A stretch of 64,000 bases of DNA from Babylonia areolata (GCF_041734735.1 NC_134883.1:26303118-26367117); one strand, 5' to 3'. Positions 1-10,848 are shown, counted from the first letter of the stretch. The notes: generated by a model not told the origin, from the sequence alone. Numbers and translations: made by a program.

Positions 1-72
1 GCGGAGGGGACGGGGTGGAGTAGAGGGGGGGTATGGGGTTGGGTGTGGGGATGGTGGTGTGAGGGGGGTTGG

Positions 73-78
<6 letters not shown>

Positions 79-120
<42 letters not shown>
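79..120. repeat. (GT)n microsatellite
   Basis: Uninterrupted GT dinucleotide run following G-rich, low-complexity sequence that opens the window at 1-78. Confidence 0.95.
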
Positions 121-124
<4 letters not shown>

Positions 125-141
125 ATGAATGAGAAATGACA

Positions 142-515
142 GGAGCAATAGCCGAGTGGTTGAAACGTTGGACTTTCAATCCGAGGGTCCCGAGTTCGAA
201 TCTCGGTAACGCCGCCTGGTGGGTAAAAAGTGGAGATTTTTCCGATCTCTCAGGTCAACATAATGTGCAGACCTGCTAGTGCCTGAACCCCCTTCGTGTG
301 TATACGCAAGCGGAAGATGAAATACGCACGTTAAAGATCCTGTAAATCCTTGTCAGCGTACGGTAGGTTATGGAAACAAGAACATACCCAGCATGCACAC
401 TCCCAAAAACGGAGTATGGCTGCCTATAAGGCGGGGTAAAAATTGGTCATACACGTAAAAGCCCACTCGTGTACATACGAGTGAACATGGGAGTTGCAGC
501 CCACGAACGAAGAAG
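142..515 (+). mobile_element. tRNA-derived SINE, family A (near full length)
   Basis: The head (about 142-215) is tRNA-like, with an A-box-like GCCGAGTGGTTGAAACG and a B-box-like GAGTTCGAATCTCGG, so pol III transcription is the expected mode. The body contains GGTCAACATAATGTGCAGACC, CATACCCAGCATGCAC and GTGGGAGTTGCAGCCCACGA-like blocks that recur in copies at 5455, 23776, 35700, 36585, 50805, 51018 and 52350. It is followed by a (GA)n tract. It is read as a retroposon rather than a tRNA gene, because the head runs straight into the conserved body. Confidence 0.85.

Positions 516-561
<46 letters not shown>
516..561. repeat. (GA)n microsatellite at a SINE 3' end
   Basis: Pure GA/AG repeat directly after the family A SINE, probably grown from its 3' tail. 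Confidence 0.9.
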
Positions 562-565
<4 letters not shown>

Positions 566-863
566 TTCTCCTTGAACTTTATTCAGTTCAGCAATGACAC
601 AAATTACAGAACATCATAATCATTCGGATTTAGCCTTGTGTTTTGGGAACAACAGTTTTGCCTATTGATAGCAACAAAAAGAAGGGAAAAAAAGAAGAAA
701 AAAAAAAGAAAGAAAAAAAGGCTTGTTATTGTGTGTGTTGCTTGTTTGCTCGAGTGGGGGCTTTTCTTGGGACATCACTCGTTTCGCGTGTATGGCGTGT
801 GTGAAAAGATCTATGTGCGTAATCAGTTTTTCAATACCATCACGGGGTACATGAAATAAACTT

Positions 864-1072
864 CTTGCCTTGCCTTGCCTTGCCTTGCCTTGCCTTGCCT
901 TGCTTTGCTTTGCCTTGCTTTGCCTTGCCTTGCCTTGCCTTGCTTTGCCTTGCCTTGCCTTGCCTTGCCTTGCTTTGCTTTGCCTTGCCTTGCCTTGCCT
1001 TGCCTTGCTTTGTCTTGCCTTGCCTTGCCTTGCCTTGCTTTGCCTTGCTTTGCCTTGTCTTGCTTTGCTGTG
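864..1072. repeat. (CCTTG)n / (CTTTG)n pentanucleotide array
   Basis: About 41 five-base units, CCTTG with scattered CTTTG variants. It begins right after a GAAATAAACTTCTTGCC sequence that looks like a LINE 3' tail. Because 5 is not a multiple of 3 and the repeat lacks stops, it produces long spurious open frames on both strands; none is a gene. Confidence 0.95.
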
Positions 1073-1199
1073 GAATGGATTTTTTTGGGGGGGCGGGGCG
1101 CGGGGGGCGGGGGGGTGAATGGGGGGGGGGGTGGAGTTTGTTCTTTTCGTTTTGTTTTGGGGTTTTTTTTTGTTTTTGTTTTTTTTAACGCTGACTTTG

Positions 1200-1475
1200 T
1201 ATTCAAGTTGAGATGTTTGGTTAGTTTACTGTAAAGGTGTTAATTTCACTGTTTGTAATTTTATGGGGTTTTTTCTGTCTTGCTTGGTTTCACCTTTGTT
1301 TTTTGTTTTTTCATATAGTATTTCTAAACTGACTTTTTTTGTTTAAAATGTTGAGCAAGTATGTGTATGCAAAGTGTGTGCGTGGATGCTCACACCATAC
1401 CCCTTTTAAATGCATTTTTAATGTTTGTATTCTGACCACGTGTGAATTTCTCTTTGGAGGTAATAAACTTGACTT
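1200..1475 (+). mobile_element. Possible LINE 3' UTR/tail feeding a satellite
   Basis: This AT-rich stretch ends in TTGGAGGTAATAAACTTGAC (from about 1454). The TTGGAGGTAATAAA block is the same as the end of the L2-like LINE at 62880, which suggests this is the 3' end of a related element. No protein-coding part is recognisable. Confidence 0.4.
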
Positions 1476-1838
1476 GACTTGCCTTGCTTTGCCTTGCCTT
1501 GCCCTGCCCTTCCTTGCCCTGCCCTGCCCTGCCCTGCTTTGTCCTGCCCTACCTTGCCCTGTCCTGCCTTGCCTTGCCTAGCCTTAACCTGTCTTGCCTT
1601 ACCCTGCCCTGCCTTGCCTTGCCTTGCCCTGCCCTGCCCTGTTCTGCCCTGCCCTGCCCTGCCCTGCCCTGCCCTGCCCTGTCCTGCTCTGCCCTGCCTG
1701 GCCTGTCCTGCCCTGCCCTGCCCTGCATTGCCCTGCCCTGCCCTGCCCTGCCTGCCCTGCCCTGCCCTGTCCTGCCCTGCCCTGCCCTGCCCTGCCTTGC
1801 CCTGCCCTGCCCTGCCCTGCCTTGCCCTGCCTTGATCA
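1476..1838. repeat. (CCCTG)n / (CCTTG)n pentanucleotide array
   Basis: About 72 pentamers, first CCTTG-like and then mostly CCCTG, with a few phase shifts. It starts from the CTTGA units of the LINE-like tail at 1454-1475 and ends about 46 bp before a host splice acceptor. Apparent open frames across it are repeat artefacts. Confidence 0.95.
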
Positions 1839-1884
1839 CATGTATGATTCATTATTTTTCTGTCCTTCACCACCAGTGTTCCAG

Positions 1885-2105
1885 AGAAATTTTGAATGCC
1901 TGTCTCGCTCCACCAACTCTGTGATGACGTGCTACCTGATGCGGACACACACCTTCCGCATGCAGATGGCCTTCACCAGCCCTAATGACCACGCCAAGCT
2001 CAGGAAAGTCACGTGCGAGTAAGTCTCTTTTTCTTCTATTTTGGGGGGTGGGGTGGGGGCGTGGGGGGGTGTGTGTGGAGGAGGAGGCTTCTGTCTCCGA
2101 TTCTG

Positions 2106-2154
<49 letters not shown>

Positions 2155-2167
2155 CTGTGCCTGTGTA

Positions 2168-2205
<38 letters not shown>

Positions 2206-2343
2206 TGTCTCTAGTAGTATTTACCAACACTATTATCGTCGTGACATGTCGTTATTGTTGTTTGTGTTGTCACAAGGACAGATTGGAAGACTAGGCAATG
2301 CCTGAAATCTTTATCCTTGAGTAATAAAGGTTTTGAATCTCTC

Positions 2344-2374
<31 letters not shown>

Positions 2375-2697
2375 GTCTCTCTCTCTCTCTCTGTCTCTAC
2401 AAATACAGCACATGTTAAGACGGAAGGTCTTAAGGTTAAAGAAAGGAAGGTTGCAGTATGGTTAAGACGCTCATCTGCCAATACAGACAGTCCGTGATGG
2501 TAAGGGTTCGAATCCCACTCTCGCCCTTTCTTCCACGTTTGACTGGAAAATCAAAACTGAGCGTATGGTCATTCCGATGAGACAATAAACCGAGGTCGCT
2601 TGTGCAGCACGCACTTGACGCGCTGAAAAAGAACCCTTGGCAACGAGAGTGTTGTTGTCCTCTTGTGAAATTCTGTTGTAGAAATCCACTCTGATAG

Positions 2698-2740
<43 letters not shown>

Positions 2741-3484
2741 ATGCCTGACTAAGAGCGCTGGGTTATGCTGCTGGTCAGGCATCTGCCAAGCAGATGTGGT
2801 TTAGAGTATATGGATTTGTCCGAACGCTATGACTCCTCGTTTTGTAACTGAACTGAGCCTCTTCTTCTTCTTCTTCTTCTTCTTCTTCGGTGGCTGTATT
2901 AGAATATTTCTGTCCCTTTTCTTTCTCCCTTTGTATTTTTTCTCTCCCAAGTGCGTGAGCAGTGAGTGTGTATGTGTGATCTTGATAGTGGTCTATGGAT
3001 ATATATATATATTCCTTTCCCCCAACCCGCTTTGTTTTTTCTCGATTTAGTACTTTGATTTTTTTTCTTGTACTTGATATTTGCTTGAGTGTGTGTGTGT
3101 TTGTGGTTGGCGTTTTTATGGTAAGGGCTGGGTGGGGAAAAACAAACAAACATGTAAATTGCTTATTTCATTTTCCTGGTTGAAATAAAATTTCGTTTTG
3201 TTTCTTTTCTTCTTCTTCTGGTTAAAAGCGAAATCTCCTCACTTTGTTGACCTGTGTGTCGCAGCTTTGCCGAGGGGATCGTCAAGTGTCTGCGGGGTCC
3301 TCTGTGGACGCAGTGCTCCAGGGAGATGGGGCAGAGGGTGTCTGAGACCATGTTCCTCCTGCTGCCTCCATTCTGCCTCGCTGACAGCTACATCACCCCC
3401 TCCCCCTACCCGCCCTCTTCCCCCACAGCCACTGCCACCACCACCACCACCACCCAGTCTGACGACACTGAGAAGACGCCTTGA
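1885..3484 (+). CDS. C-terminal part of an unrecognised Cys-rich protein (two exons: 1885-2018, 3265-3484)
   Basis: The first exon starts after an AG at 1884 (an alternative acceptor at 1876 is possible) and ends GTGCGA|GTAAGT at 2018. The second starts after GTCGCAG at 3264 and ends at TGA 3482-3484. The split codon GA|C gives Asp and a continuous frame. The 117 residues carry six cysteines (FEC, MTC, VTC, VKC, TQC, PFC), then a Pro/Thr-rich tail with six consecutive Thr and DDTEKTP at the end. I do not recognise the family; an extracellular disulfide-bonded protein is an inference from the spacing. The N-terminal exons lie left of the window. The intron (2019-3264) holds a GT array and a SINE. 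An ATTAAA at about 3639, followed by A-rich sequence, could mark polyadenylation. Confidence 0.7.
2107..2212. repeat. (GT)n microsatellite, interrupted
   Basis: Two GT runs separated by a short CCTGTGCCTGTGTATC interruption, inside the intron of the left-edge gene. Confidence 0.95.
2445..2845 (+). mobile_element. tRNA-derived SINE, family B
   Basis: The head has a B-box-like GGGTTCGAATCCCACTC. The core contains TGACTGGAAAATC, GAACCCTTGGCAACGAGAG and GAAATCCACTCTGATAGG. A (CA)n/(TA)n tract (2701-2740) interrupts it. The 3' part contains GGTCAGGCATCTGCCAAGCAG and GGATTTGTCCGAACGCTATG and ends in CTGAACTGAG-type repeats. The same parts recur inverted at 46767-47136. Confidence 0.8.
2862..2889. 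repeat. (TTC)n microsatellite at a SINE tail
   Basis: Nine TTC units immediately downstream of the family B SINE. Confidence 0.9.
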
Positions 3485-4026
3485 TCAAGTGAAGGCGATA
3501 CAGAATGCAGGGAGAGCATTCCCGAGGTGCGACTGTATTAGATTCCCTTGGAGTTTCGTGTACATACTGATCGTGTCATGTATCCAAATTATTATGCGAG
3601 GAGATTTTAAACATTGAACGAGACCGAACAAATACTGGATTAAAAAAAAAAAGTTCTTAATTTACATCCTTAACATAATCTTGATATTTATTTAGACATC
3701 AATTAATTTTGATGACGCCTATTTCGTATTTCGTGATATTATGCACAACGAACTGGAAGTGTTTCATAGTATTGTTTTTATTGTGTCATATAAACCTTAG
3801 GGTTTCACGACAATAAGTATTCTGTTCTATTATGTTCTGTTTTCGCTCCTGAAGCATATATATATATATATATATATATTATAAAGGTATCTAACTTAAT
3901 GCCAGTGTTGCAGAGCAAGACTTGATCTGAGTTGTGTGCACTTTTGTAAAAGTATTAGTTACTGTTCCTGTTTGGTGCTGGATTTGTTTGTGCATTGTTG
4001 TGTTTTTGTTTGTTTGATTGTTTTGC

Positions 4027-4057
<31 letters not shown>
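3485..4057. other. 3' flank of the left-edge gene; no further gene seen
   Basis: AT-rich noncoding sequence containing a short (AT)n run near 3856-3880 and a (TG)n run at 4027-4055. It presumably starts with the 3' UTR of the left-edge gene. Confidence 0.5.
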
Positions 4058-4060
<3 letters not shown>

Positions 4061-4185
4061 CAAGGCCTGACTAGGGTTGCGCTGCTGGTCAGGCATCTGC
4101 TTGGCAGATGTGGTGTAGCGTATATGGATTTGTCCGAACGCAGTGACGTCTCCTTGGGCTACTGAAACTGAAACTGAAACTGTGT
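4058..4185 (+). mobile_element. SINE family B, 3' part only
   Basis: Contains GCTGCTGGTCAGGCATCTGC, then GATTTGTCCGAACGCAGTGA, and ends in three CTGAAA units. No tRNA head is present; it is preceded by a (TG)n tract, so it is a 5'-truncated copy. Confidence 0.8.
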
Positions 4186-4892
4186 GTATGCGCGCGCATG
4201 CATTCACATGTGAACTGTGTGTATAGGTAGGCTACTCAGATTTCAGTGGAAATCAGTCCTAAAGGTGTAATCTTGGCTTTAGATTTTAAACCATCCTTTG
4301 TCCAGAATTTGAATTTTACGTTGAAAAAGAAATCACTTCACATCGCATTACTACAGAACTGTGAATATGTTTCTATGCATGCCTTGATGTGCCTGTTTCT
4401 CTAGTTAAAAAAACAGTTGTTTCAGTTTCCCGTCATGTTTTGATGACAATGTAAAGTGAATTTTCATGCGGAATTTTAGAAGAGGATTTTAGCAAAAACA
4501 GTTGGACTGCTATTTATGACACACAGCCCAATAGGCAACCTGTTGTGAATACGTATCTGTCAGTCGGTCTGTATGTCTTTCTCTGTATTAAAAAAAAAAA
4601 AATCTTATCTATCTGTTACCTCTCTCTCTATCCCTCCCTTCCTCCTCTCTCTCTCTCTCTCTCCCTCCCTCTCTCTCCCTCCCTCTCTCTCCCTCTCTGT
4701 CTCTCCCTCTCTCTCCCTCTTTGTCTCTCTCTCTCTGTCTTTCTCTCCGTCTTTGTCTCTCTGTCTGTCTCTCACATCTTTCTTTGTCTTCTTTTTGCTT
4801 TGCTCTGATTTTCATCTTTCTTTTTTTTCTTCTTCTTTTTTCTTTTTTTGTTGTTGTAATTTTAGACTGTCAAAATGGTAATTACTTCTTCT
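4186..4892. other. Noncoding DNA with CT-rich tract
   Basis: No gene signal. An imperfect (CT)n/(CCCT)n tract occupies about 4621-4772 and is followed by T-rich sequence. The Leu/Ser-rich frames over it are low-complexity artefacts. Confidence 0.7.
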
Positions 4893-5275
4893 TTGTCACA
4901 ACACATTTCTCTGTGTGAAATTCTGGCTGCTCTCCGCAGGGAGAGCGCGTCGATACTTAGCCTATACAGCTCCAGCGCGCTCTTTTTTCTTTCTGTTTCT
5001 TTTTTTTTTTTTTCTGCCCGCAAGTGGACTTTTCCCACAAAATCAGGACATGTTACCCCTTTTTCGCCGTGTGTTCTTTTACGTGCATGCTACACACACA
5101 CACACGGGACTCTCGGGTTATCGTCTCACCCGAAAGACTATCTTACAGACCACCACTCAATGTCTAATGGAAGGCGGAGAAAATACTAGCGAGTGTGAGG
5201 TTCGATCCCCGTGTGCTCAGATTATCTCCGGAGTTTCCTAGGCAGACGCATACTTTTTACCACGTGGCCACCATG
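4893..5275 (-). mobile_element. tRNA-derived SINE, family C
   Basis: Reads on the minus strand. The tRNA-like head is at the high-coordinate end (B-box-like GAACCTCACACTCG region, 5190-5260). The core has CGTGTGTTCTTTTACGTGCA and ACCCGAAAGACTATC on the plus strand, and the 3' end is the GGGAGAGC/AAATTTCACACAG-type block. It matches 48245-48655 and, inverted, 63030-63290. Confidence 0.75.
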
Positions 5276-5454
5276 CACTCACACAAAAAAATAATATCCT
5301 TGTATTATGTCACGACTAAAAAAAAAAAAAGTTTTCTACTTTGTTTGTTGTTTGTTTTAGGGCTAGAAGGAAGCATGAGGTAGCAATGTCAAAAAAAAAA
5401 AAAAAAGAAAAAAAAAAGAGGGCTGGGTTTAATAAGCCATCTTTTCAACGTTAA

Positions 5455-5615
5455 GTTTGTTCATGAGCTGCAACTCCAAGGTTAACTCGTATGTACAAGT
5501 GAACTTGTACGAGTACTACCGTTTTTTGTGGTTTTTTTGTTGTTTGTTTGTTTTTGGTTTTTTTTAAACCACGCCTTTTAGGCAGCCATACACCGTTTTC
5601 GGGGCTGCTGAAATC
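5455..5615 (-). mobile_element. SINE family A fragment
   Basis: Plus-strand reading TCATGAGCTGCAACTCC, then ACTCGTATGTACAAGTGAAC, and GGCAGCCATACACCGTTTTC matches the 3' half of family A, interrupted by a T/G-rich insertion at 5520-5565. Confidence 0.7.
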
Positions 5616-5930
5616 GCTCATTCGCCCCAACCCTGGTGTGATGTCAGCTTTGTGCGATGATGATCGTTGGTTCATCAGCCGGGTCCAGCGAAAACGCTCA
5701 CGGAATGATGTCGCTGATTCGATGAAGTTTATGGTGTGTATATAATATGTACATATTTTGTTATTTACTGTATTATCGTGAATAATTGTTATTTCTTGTA
5801 ATATTGCTAGTCATTACGTATAATCAACTTAATGTAGAAAAAAATGTATTCATTTTAATTTCTTATGAATTAAAGAAGAAAAAAACAACAACAAACAAAC
5901 CCCCCAAAAACAACAACTGCGAATTGTTCC

Positions 5931-5933
<3 letters not shown>

Positions 5934-6005
<72 letters not shown>
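5934..6005. repeat. (GT)n microsatellite
   Basis: About 36 uninterrupted GT units. Confidence 0.97.
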
Positions 6006-6006
<1 letters not shown>

Positions 6007-6144
6007 ACTAACTTGCGTGCAAATGCATGTGTATATGTATACTAATTGCGAAAGGAATGGACAAAATTTGACAGGAAATTCCCTCGTTGCAGTGCTATTA
6101 TTATCATTATTCTCTCTGTCTCTCTCTCAATCTGATGTGTGTAT

Positions 6145-6846
6145 GGTGAACTAGATAGGTACCCATTTTCTGCTGAAAGTACAATTAAGATAATCCGGTA
6201 CTGGTTCAAGCTACAAAAACAAAATCTTGCCAGACTGTCAAAACGAGCTTCTGAAATGTATAAAAACATAAATATCAAAAACGCAGAAAGTCAGATGGAC
6301 AAGCGCCACTGGGTCAGCACGGTCAAGCATTACTGAGATATATATGGGTTTTCTGATGTTTAGTTGAACACATTCATACTAGTCATTAAACAACGCATAA
6401 TAGACTGTTATAAACAAGACTGGTCAAATAAAGTTCTGAAAGTGATACATACTCCACATATCGCTGTTTTAAGTCATTGTCGCAACCAGAAAAATATATC
6501 TCAGACATTACTATCATCAAGTTTCGTACTGTCTTTGCTAAATTTAGGCTAGGCATAAGCGATAATTATAAACTTGCACATAAGATGCACAGAAAAATCA
6601 AACTTCTGCAATTTCTGTAAAGTTGTTGAAGACGAACGCCATTGTTTGTTAGTATGCCCAATGTATCAGTTAATCAGGAAAAACAAAACAAACAAAAAAA
6701 ACAGAGTGAAAATTCTCAGAAACATAAATGAACACACAAACTTAGCGTTACTTTTACAAAATGAAAACAGCCTAATTACTCGCCCTATCTTTATGTATTA
6801 CGCCTTAAAGAAGAGAGAAGAAGAAATGACAAAAAGACAAACGTAA
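6145..6846 (+). mobile_element. Degenerate LINE, 3' end of a pol ORF
   Basis: Successive fragments in shifting frames read RYWFKLQKQNLARLSKRA, then FILVIKQRIIDCYKQDWSN, then SNFCNFCKVVEDERHCLLVC. They match, from memory, the C-terminus of common molluscan non-LTR retrotransposon polyproteins, which ends in a C-X2-C...H...C finger. Stop codons (for example near 6335, 6360 and 6548) and frame changes show a dead copy. Only the terminal part of the element is present. Confidence 0.65.
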
Positions 6847-7734
6847 CTGCAGGAACTGTTACGAGCTAAAGTCTCCATTTGTCTACTTTTCAGTTAAGAA
6901 ATTTTGTATCGCATCCCCCTTTTAGTTCTGGGTATTTTGTGTGTGGGCCTTCACCACACTGACTTGTCAGAGAAAAAAAAACTTCTTTGTCTACGTATAT
7001 TTCAACTTCTTCAGTTGTAGGTACCTTGTCTAGATGCTGTCCCATCATGTCATAAGGCTATAAAGACCTCACATTTGATAATCATGCTTACACCTAGTGA
7101 GTGTTTTTCTTTTCTTTTGATTGCTGTTTTCTCAGTTTTTTGGGTTTTTTTTTTTACAACACTCTGTCCATGTTTACCTGTATTTGTTCAATAAAGAGTA
7201 AACACTTAAATTCGACACTTTGCATGATTATTTTTTAACATATTATTGAAGTTTTTTTCATGAGTTGGTTTGAAAATACTTTCTAGGTTTTGATTTATAC
7301 CAGTTTCAATTTTTTTTACCCATTGTAAATTTTGAGGATTTCGCGCTACCCATTTTTTTATCATAAAAAAATCAAATAATTGAACAATTAAGAAAATATT
7401 ATGACAAAATGAAGATAATGTCATTGTGCATCAAGTCCATATAACAGAAAATGTGTGCATGCACCACATGAACCACATACTCCATTTGTTAAATACATTG
7501 TTTGGCGGCCATTGTGATGAGTTCTCATAGCAGCGGGTATTCACAGAACTCTAAAATAACATATTTTATGATCCACAAGTGATAATACATCTGGCAGACA
7601 ACAAAAGAATAGTTTAAGTTGGAGAGAGAAAAAGTCATTATTTGACTGTAGTGTCTGGCCTTACATGTATGTATGTACCTCCTTTGCAAACAGGCCAGTG
7701 GCCTTGCAGTAAAATGTTTCAGAGTTCTGAGTTC

Positions 7735-7768
<34 letters not shown>

Positions 7769-7992
7769 AAGAACCCCTACTTTCATTTCGACAGTTATGC
7801 TGTGTTTGGTATTATTTCATTCATTTATTCATTGTCTCTTCGTGTATTTACTCACTGTCTCTTCTCTCTGCGACCATGTGTGTGCAAATCTTACACAGGG
7901 CGGCAACCTCGACTTGCAGTTAACTTCAATGTAAAAAGAGTAACACGATAACTGAGAAAATTGTCGTCTGCGGAGTTCTGCAGCGGTAAGAG
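6847..7992. other. AT-rich noncoding DNA, no gene recognised
   Basis: A CAATAAAGAGTAAACAC sequence near 7190 could be a polyadenylation signal or LINE tail. A (GTCT)n run lies near 7735-7762. Nothing else is supportable. Confidence 0.6.
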
Positions 7993-9121
7993 ACAAATCA
8001 GTCATGAGTGTATATGACAGGGCCTGGGATCGACAAAGATGGAATGGTGGTCCAAGGCAAAGGGGAAAGCAAAAAGAGACATGGTCATACAGGAGAGCCA
8101 GAAGGAAGAGGATGATACAAGAGTCCAGAAGGCAGTCCAGCAAGTCCAGCAGGGACAGTGGACAACATGGGAAAATGCACTCCAAAGGAGCCTCAGCTGG
8201 AGCGACATGTGGAACATGGCCCCTCTGAGGATCAGATTCATCCTAAGATCTGTGCACGATCTCCTTCCCTCGAATACAAACTTGGTGAAATGGGGGAAAG
8301 CAGATGACCCTGTGTACCCACTCTGCCATGGCAAACAAACAGTGGAACATGTCCTCAGCTCATGCAAAGCGGCATTGAGCCAAGGACGGTATACATGGAG
8401 GCACAACCAAGTGCTAAAAGAAATTGCACACGTGGTGAGCACTGTCCAAGGAGCACCAACCCCACCAGAAGTTTCAGTAGAGTTCCGCTCTGCAGAAGGC
8501 AATAGGGTCTAGCCAGGAACAGCATCCAAAGTTTCCAAAGCATGGAAACGTGGGATGGTTGACGGTGCCGAAGATTGGGAATGCACAGTTGACCTACCAG
8601 AGGGGAAGAGACACCCAGAAATCATCAGCAAGAGCGGCATGAGGTCTGACAGTACTACACTCCCAGGCAACGAAACAAGCGATTCTGATTGAGCTCACTG
8701 TGCCATACGAAAGCAGAATGGAGGAAGCCTGCATCTACAAGACCGAGAAGTATGCTAGTCTAGCCAGCAGCCTGAGAGAATCTGGCTTCCAAGCCAAAGT
8801 CCTCGCCGTAGAGACTGGTGCAAGAGGGTTTGTGAGCGCATCTGCCTACAGCCTCATGAAACAGCTGTCGATTTCTGGCAGAGAGAGGACAAGGGCTCTC
8901 AAGACAATGGCAGAAGCAGCAGAAAAGAGTTCCAGCTGGATCTGGTCGAGGAGGAAATACAAGGGCATCCAGGAGTCATGACCTGGGTGCAGCCCGACCC
9001 CCTTAGAGTGAAAGGAGTTAAGGGCCGAAACACTTGTCTGACGGGGGCTCCTTCTCTGAAGACCTTGTACTGTCCAGCTCACTCTAGAGTTTCTTATCAC
9101 ATCACAAATCAGTCATGAGTG
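7993..9121 (+). mobile_element. 5'-truncated LINE 3' end flanked by an 18-bp target-site duplication
   Basis: The sequence ACAAATCAGTCATGAGTG occurs at 7993-8010 and again at 9104-9121, bracketing the insert 8011-9103. The insert encodes (8039-8512) a C-terminal LINE segment with LRIRFILRSVHDLLPSNTN and a VYPLCHG...VEHVLSSC finger, ends at TAG 8510-8512, and then continues recognisably as KRHPEIISKSGMRSD, with a frame change near 8650 before VLHSQATKQAILIELTVPYE. The last part (to 8981) is ARGFVSASAYSLMK...AEAAEKSSSWIW, a C-terminus widespread in metazoan retroelements. The 3' UTR holds GGGCCGAAACACTTGTCTGA. It is non-autonomous and decayed. Confidence 0.8.
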
Positions 9122-9545
9122 CAGATGAACCTGTTACTTTTACAGCTTTTAAGAAAACGTTGAAAGACTGGACGAATGTGAAGCTGTTGCAGGTAGTTTT
9201 TTTTCCTTACATGTACAAATTTTCTAAAGCAGCGTGTAGAGATACTGTTCCAGTAGAAAGCTGAACAAATACTGTTGCACGAAAAAAAAACCAACTCCCA
9301 AAATAGATTGTAAATACATGGGCTGGTGTGCCTACGTTAGCCAGAAAATCGTCATTAAAAGACTGGAAAGACCTCCCGTTACGAAACAAGGAAAGAGCAA
9401 TGAGAAAGAGAAACGAAGAAAGAAAACTTAATAACCAGGCGTTTGTTAGAGATGTGTGTGGGTGTGTTTGTTTGGTTGGTTGTCGTGTTTTGTTGTTGTT
9501 GTTGTTGTTGTTGTTGTTTTTTGGGGGGTGGGTGGGGTGTTTTTG

Positions 9546-9548
<3 letters not shown>
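9122..9548. other. Noncoding or weakly coding-like DNA
   Basis: Two short patches resemble each other when translated (AFKKTLKDWTNVKLLQ near 9135 and SSLKDWKDLPLRNKERAM near 9340). They may be remnants of one repeated element. I do not recognise it. Confidence 0.25.
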
Positions 9549-9609
<61 letters not shown>

Positions 9610-9667
9610 GTGTGTGTATGTGTGTGTGTGTGTGTATGCGTGCGTGTGTGCGTGTGTGTGTGTGTGG
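9549..9667. repeat. (GT)n microsatellite, interrupted
   Basis: Long GT array with GC and TA interruptions, preceded by a (GTT)n run at about 9490-9518. Confidence 0.95.
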
Positions 9668-10200
9668 CAGCAGATGTGACCGTGCAGCGTATACTGATCA
9701 GTGCGCACGCTTGACACTGAAACTGAAGCTCACATGCACAATTTCCACGGAGGGCATGGACAAGGCTAAAAACTGCACTTCATAGTTTATACTGGTGAGT
9801 TATATCAGTTCAATACATAGGGACTAGTGGGCAGGCAAGTTCTATGTAGATTGTCTAGATACACAATTAATGATGTGCAGTGCCAGAAACATGAAGAGTT
9901 TGGTTGGCGACAAGATGGGGAAAACTAGGCAGGCTATCTCCCTGAAATGCAAATCGAACTCCTTGTACTGATTTTGCTATTCGAATGTGCTGTTCTGAGG
10001 GTCGAACTGGAATCAGTGGACGCCGCAATACAGTCGGAGATCGAAGTGCGTACATGGAATTGCTGGAGGTGTACAACCATGGATAGCCATTTGTCGCCAG
10101 ATACTTGATAAATAAAATAAAATAAAAAATTAACACGGATTTGGCGCAGCGTATTGTGATCAGTTCACACTCTTTGACATCTTGAAACTGATACCACCAT
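9664..10200 (+). mobile_element. Two decayed SINE family B 3' fragments
   Basis: GTGCAGCGTATACTGATCAG followed by CTGAAACTGAAG (about 9680-9728), and GGCGCAGCGTATTGTGATCAG followed by TTGAAACTG (about 10142-10190), resemble the GGTGCAGCGTATATGGAT...CTGAAACTGAAAC end of family B. The DNA between them is unassigned. Confidence 0.45.
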
Positions 10201-10808
10201 GGCAGAGACTTCGAAAACGGTGACAGGATTTCTCGTGACGACAACAAATCTTTCCAAATGTATGTCTATAATTTACAACACGTGGAAAGGGTCTAGACGT
10301 ACAGTAGGTGCTGAGCCAACCTCCTTAGTGCAATCCTGGACATTGGGAACGACTTAAGCTTGGGGAACATCCAAAGCTAATGTGAAGGACTTTGCTGAAT
10401 CCTGCCCTTCCCCCATCTCCTTGCAAACGGGGTTGTCGCCGCGTTAACATCAGGTCAGGTGTTTGTGTGTGTGTGACTGTACATAAATATATGCTTGTAT
10501 GTATTATGTTTGTACAGTATCATTGTATGTATTTATGTATGCCTGTACTGGTGTATGCAAGCCTGTGTGTATGTATGTATTACATATGCATGAATGCATA
10601 TGTACATAATGCGTGTGCATGTATACATTTCTGTACCAGTGTATGTATCATGCACGTGTTTTCACTCGTAAAACCATTCACACACACACACACACATACG
10701 CACACACACACACGCACGCACATACACACGCACACACACACACACACGAAAAACAAACAAAAACGAAACAAAAAAATAGTTATGAATTATCTCTCTCACA
10801 CTCACTCC

Positions 10809-10848
<40 letters not shown>

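Noticed and set aside
142-215. Functional tRNA gene
   Set aside because: The tRNA-like sequence runs into a conserved SINE body that recurs at least seven times, and the acceptor stem is not convincingly paired.
865-1948. Long open frames rich in Pro-Cys-Leu-Ala or Gly-Lys-Ala-Arg-Gln on both strands
   Set aside because: They are translations of CCTTG/CCCTG pentamer arrays, which lack stops in every frame; no splice, start or family evidence.
9328-9785. Cys/Val- and His/Thr-repeat frames over GT/CA tracts here and elsewhere (2036, 10392, 14237, 29852, 30452)
   Set aside because: Dinucleotide microsatellite artefacts.
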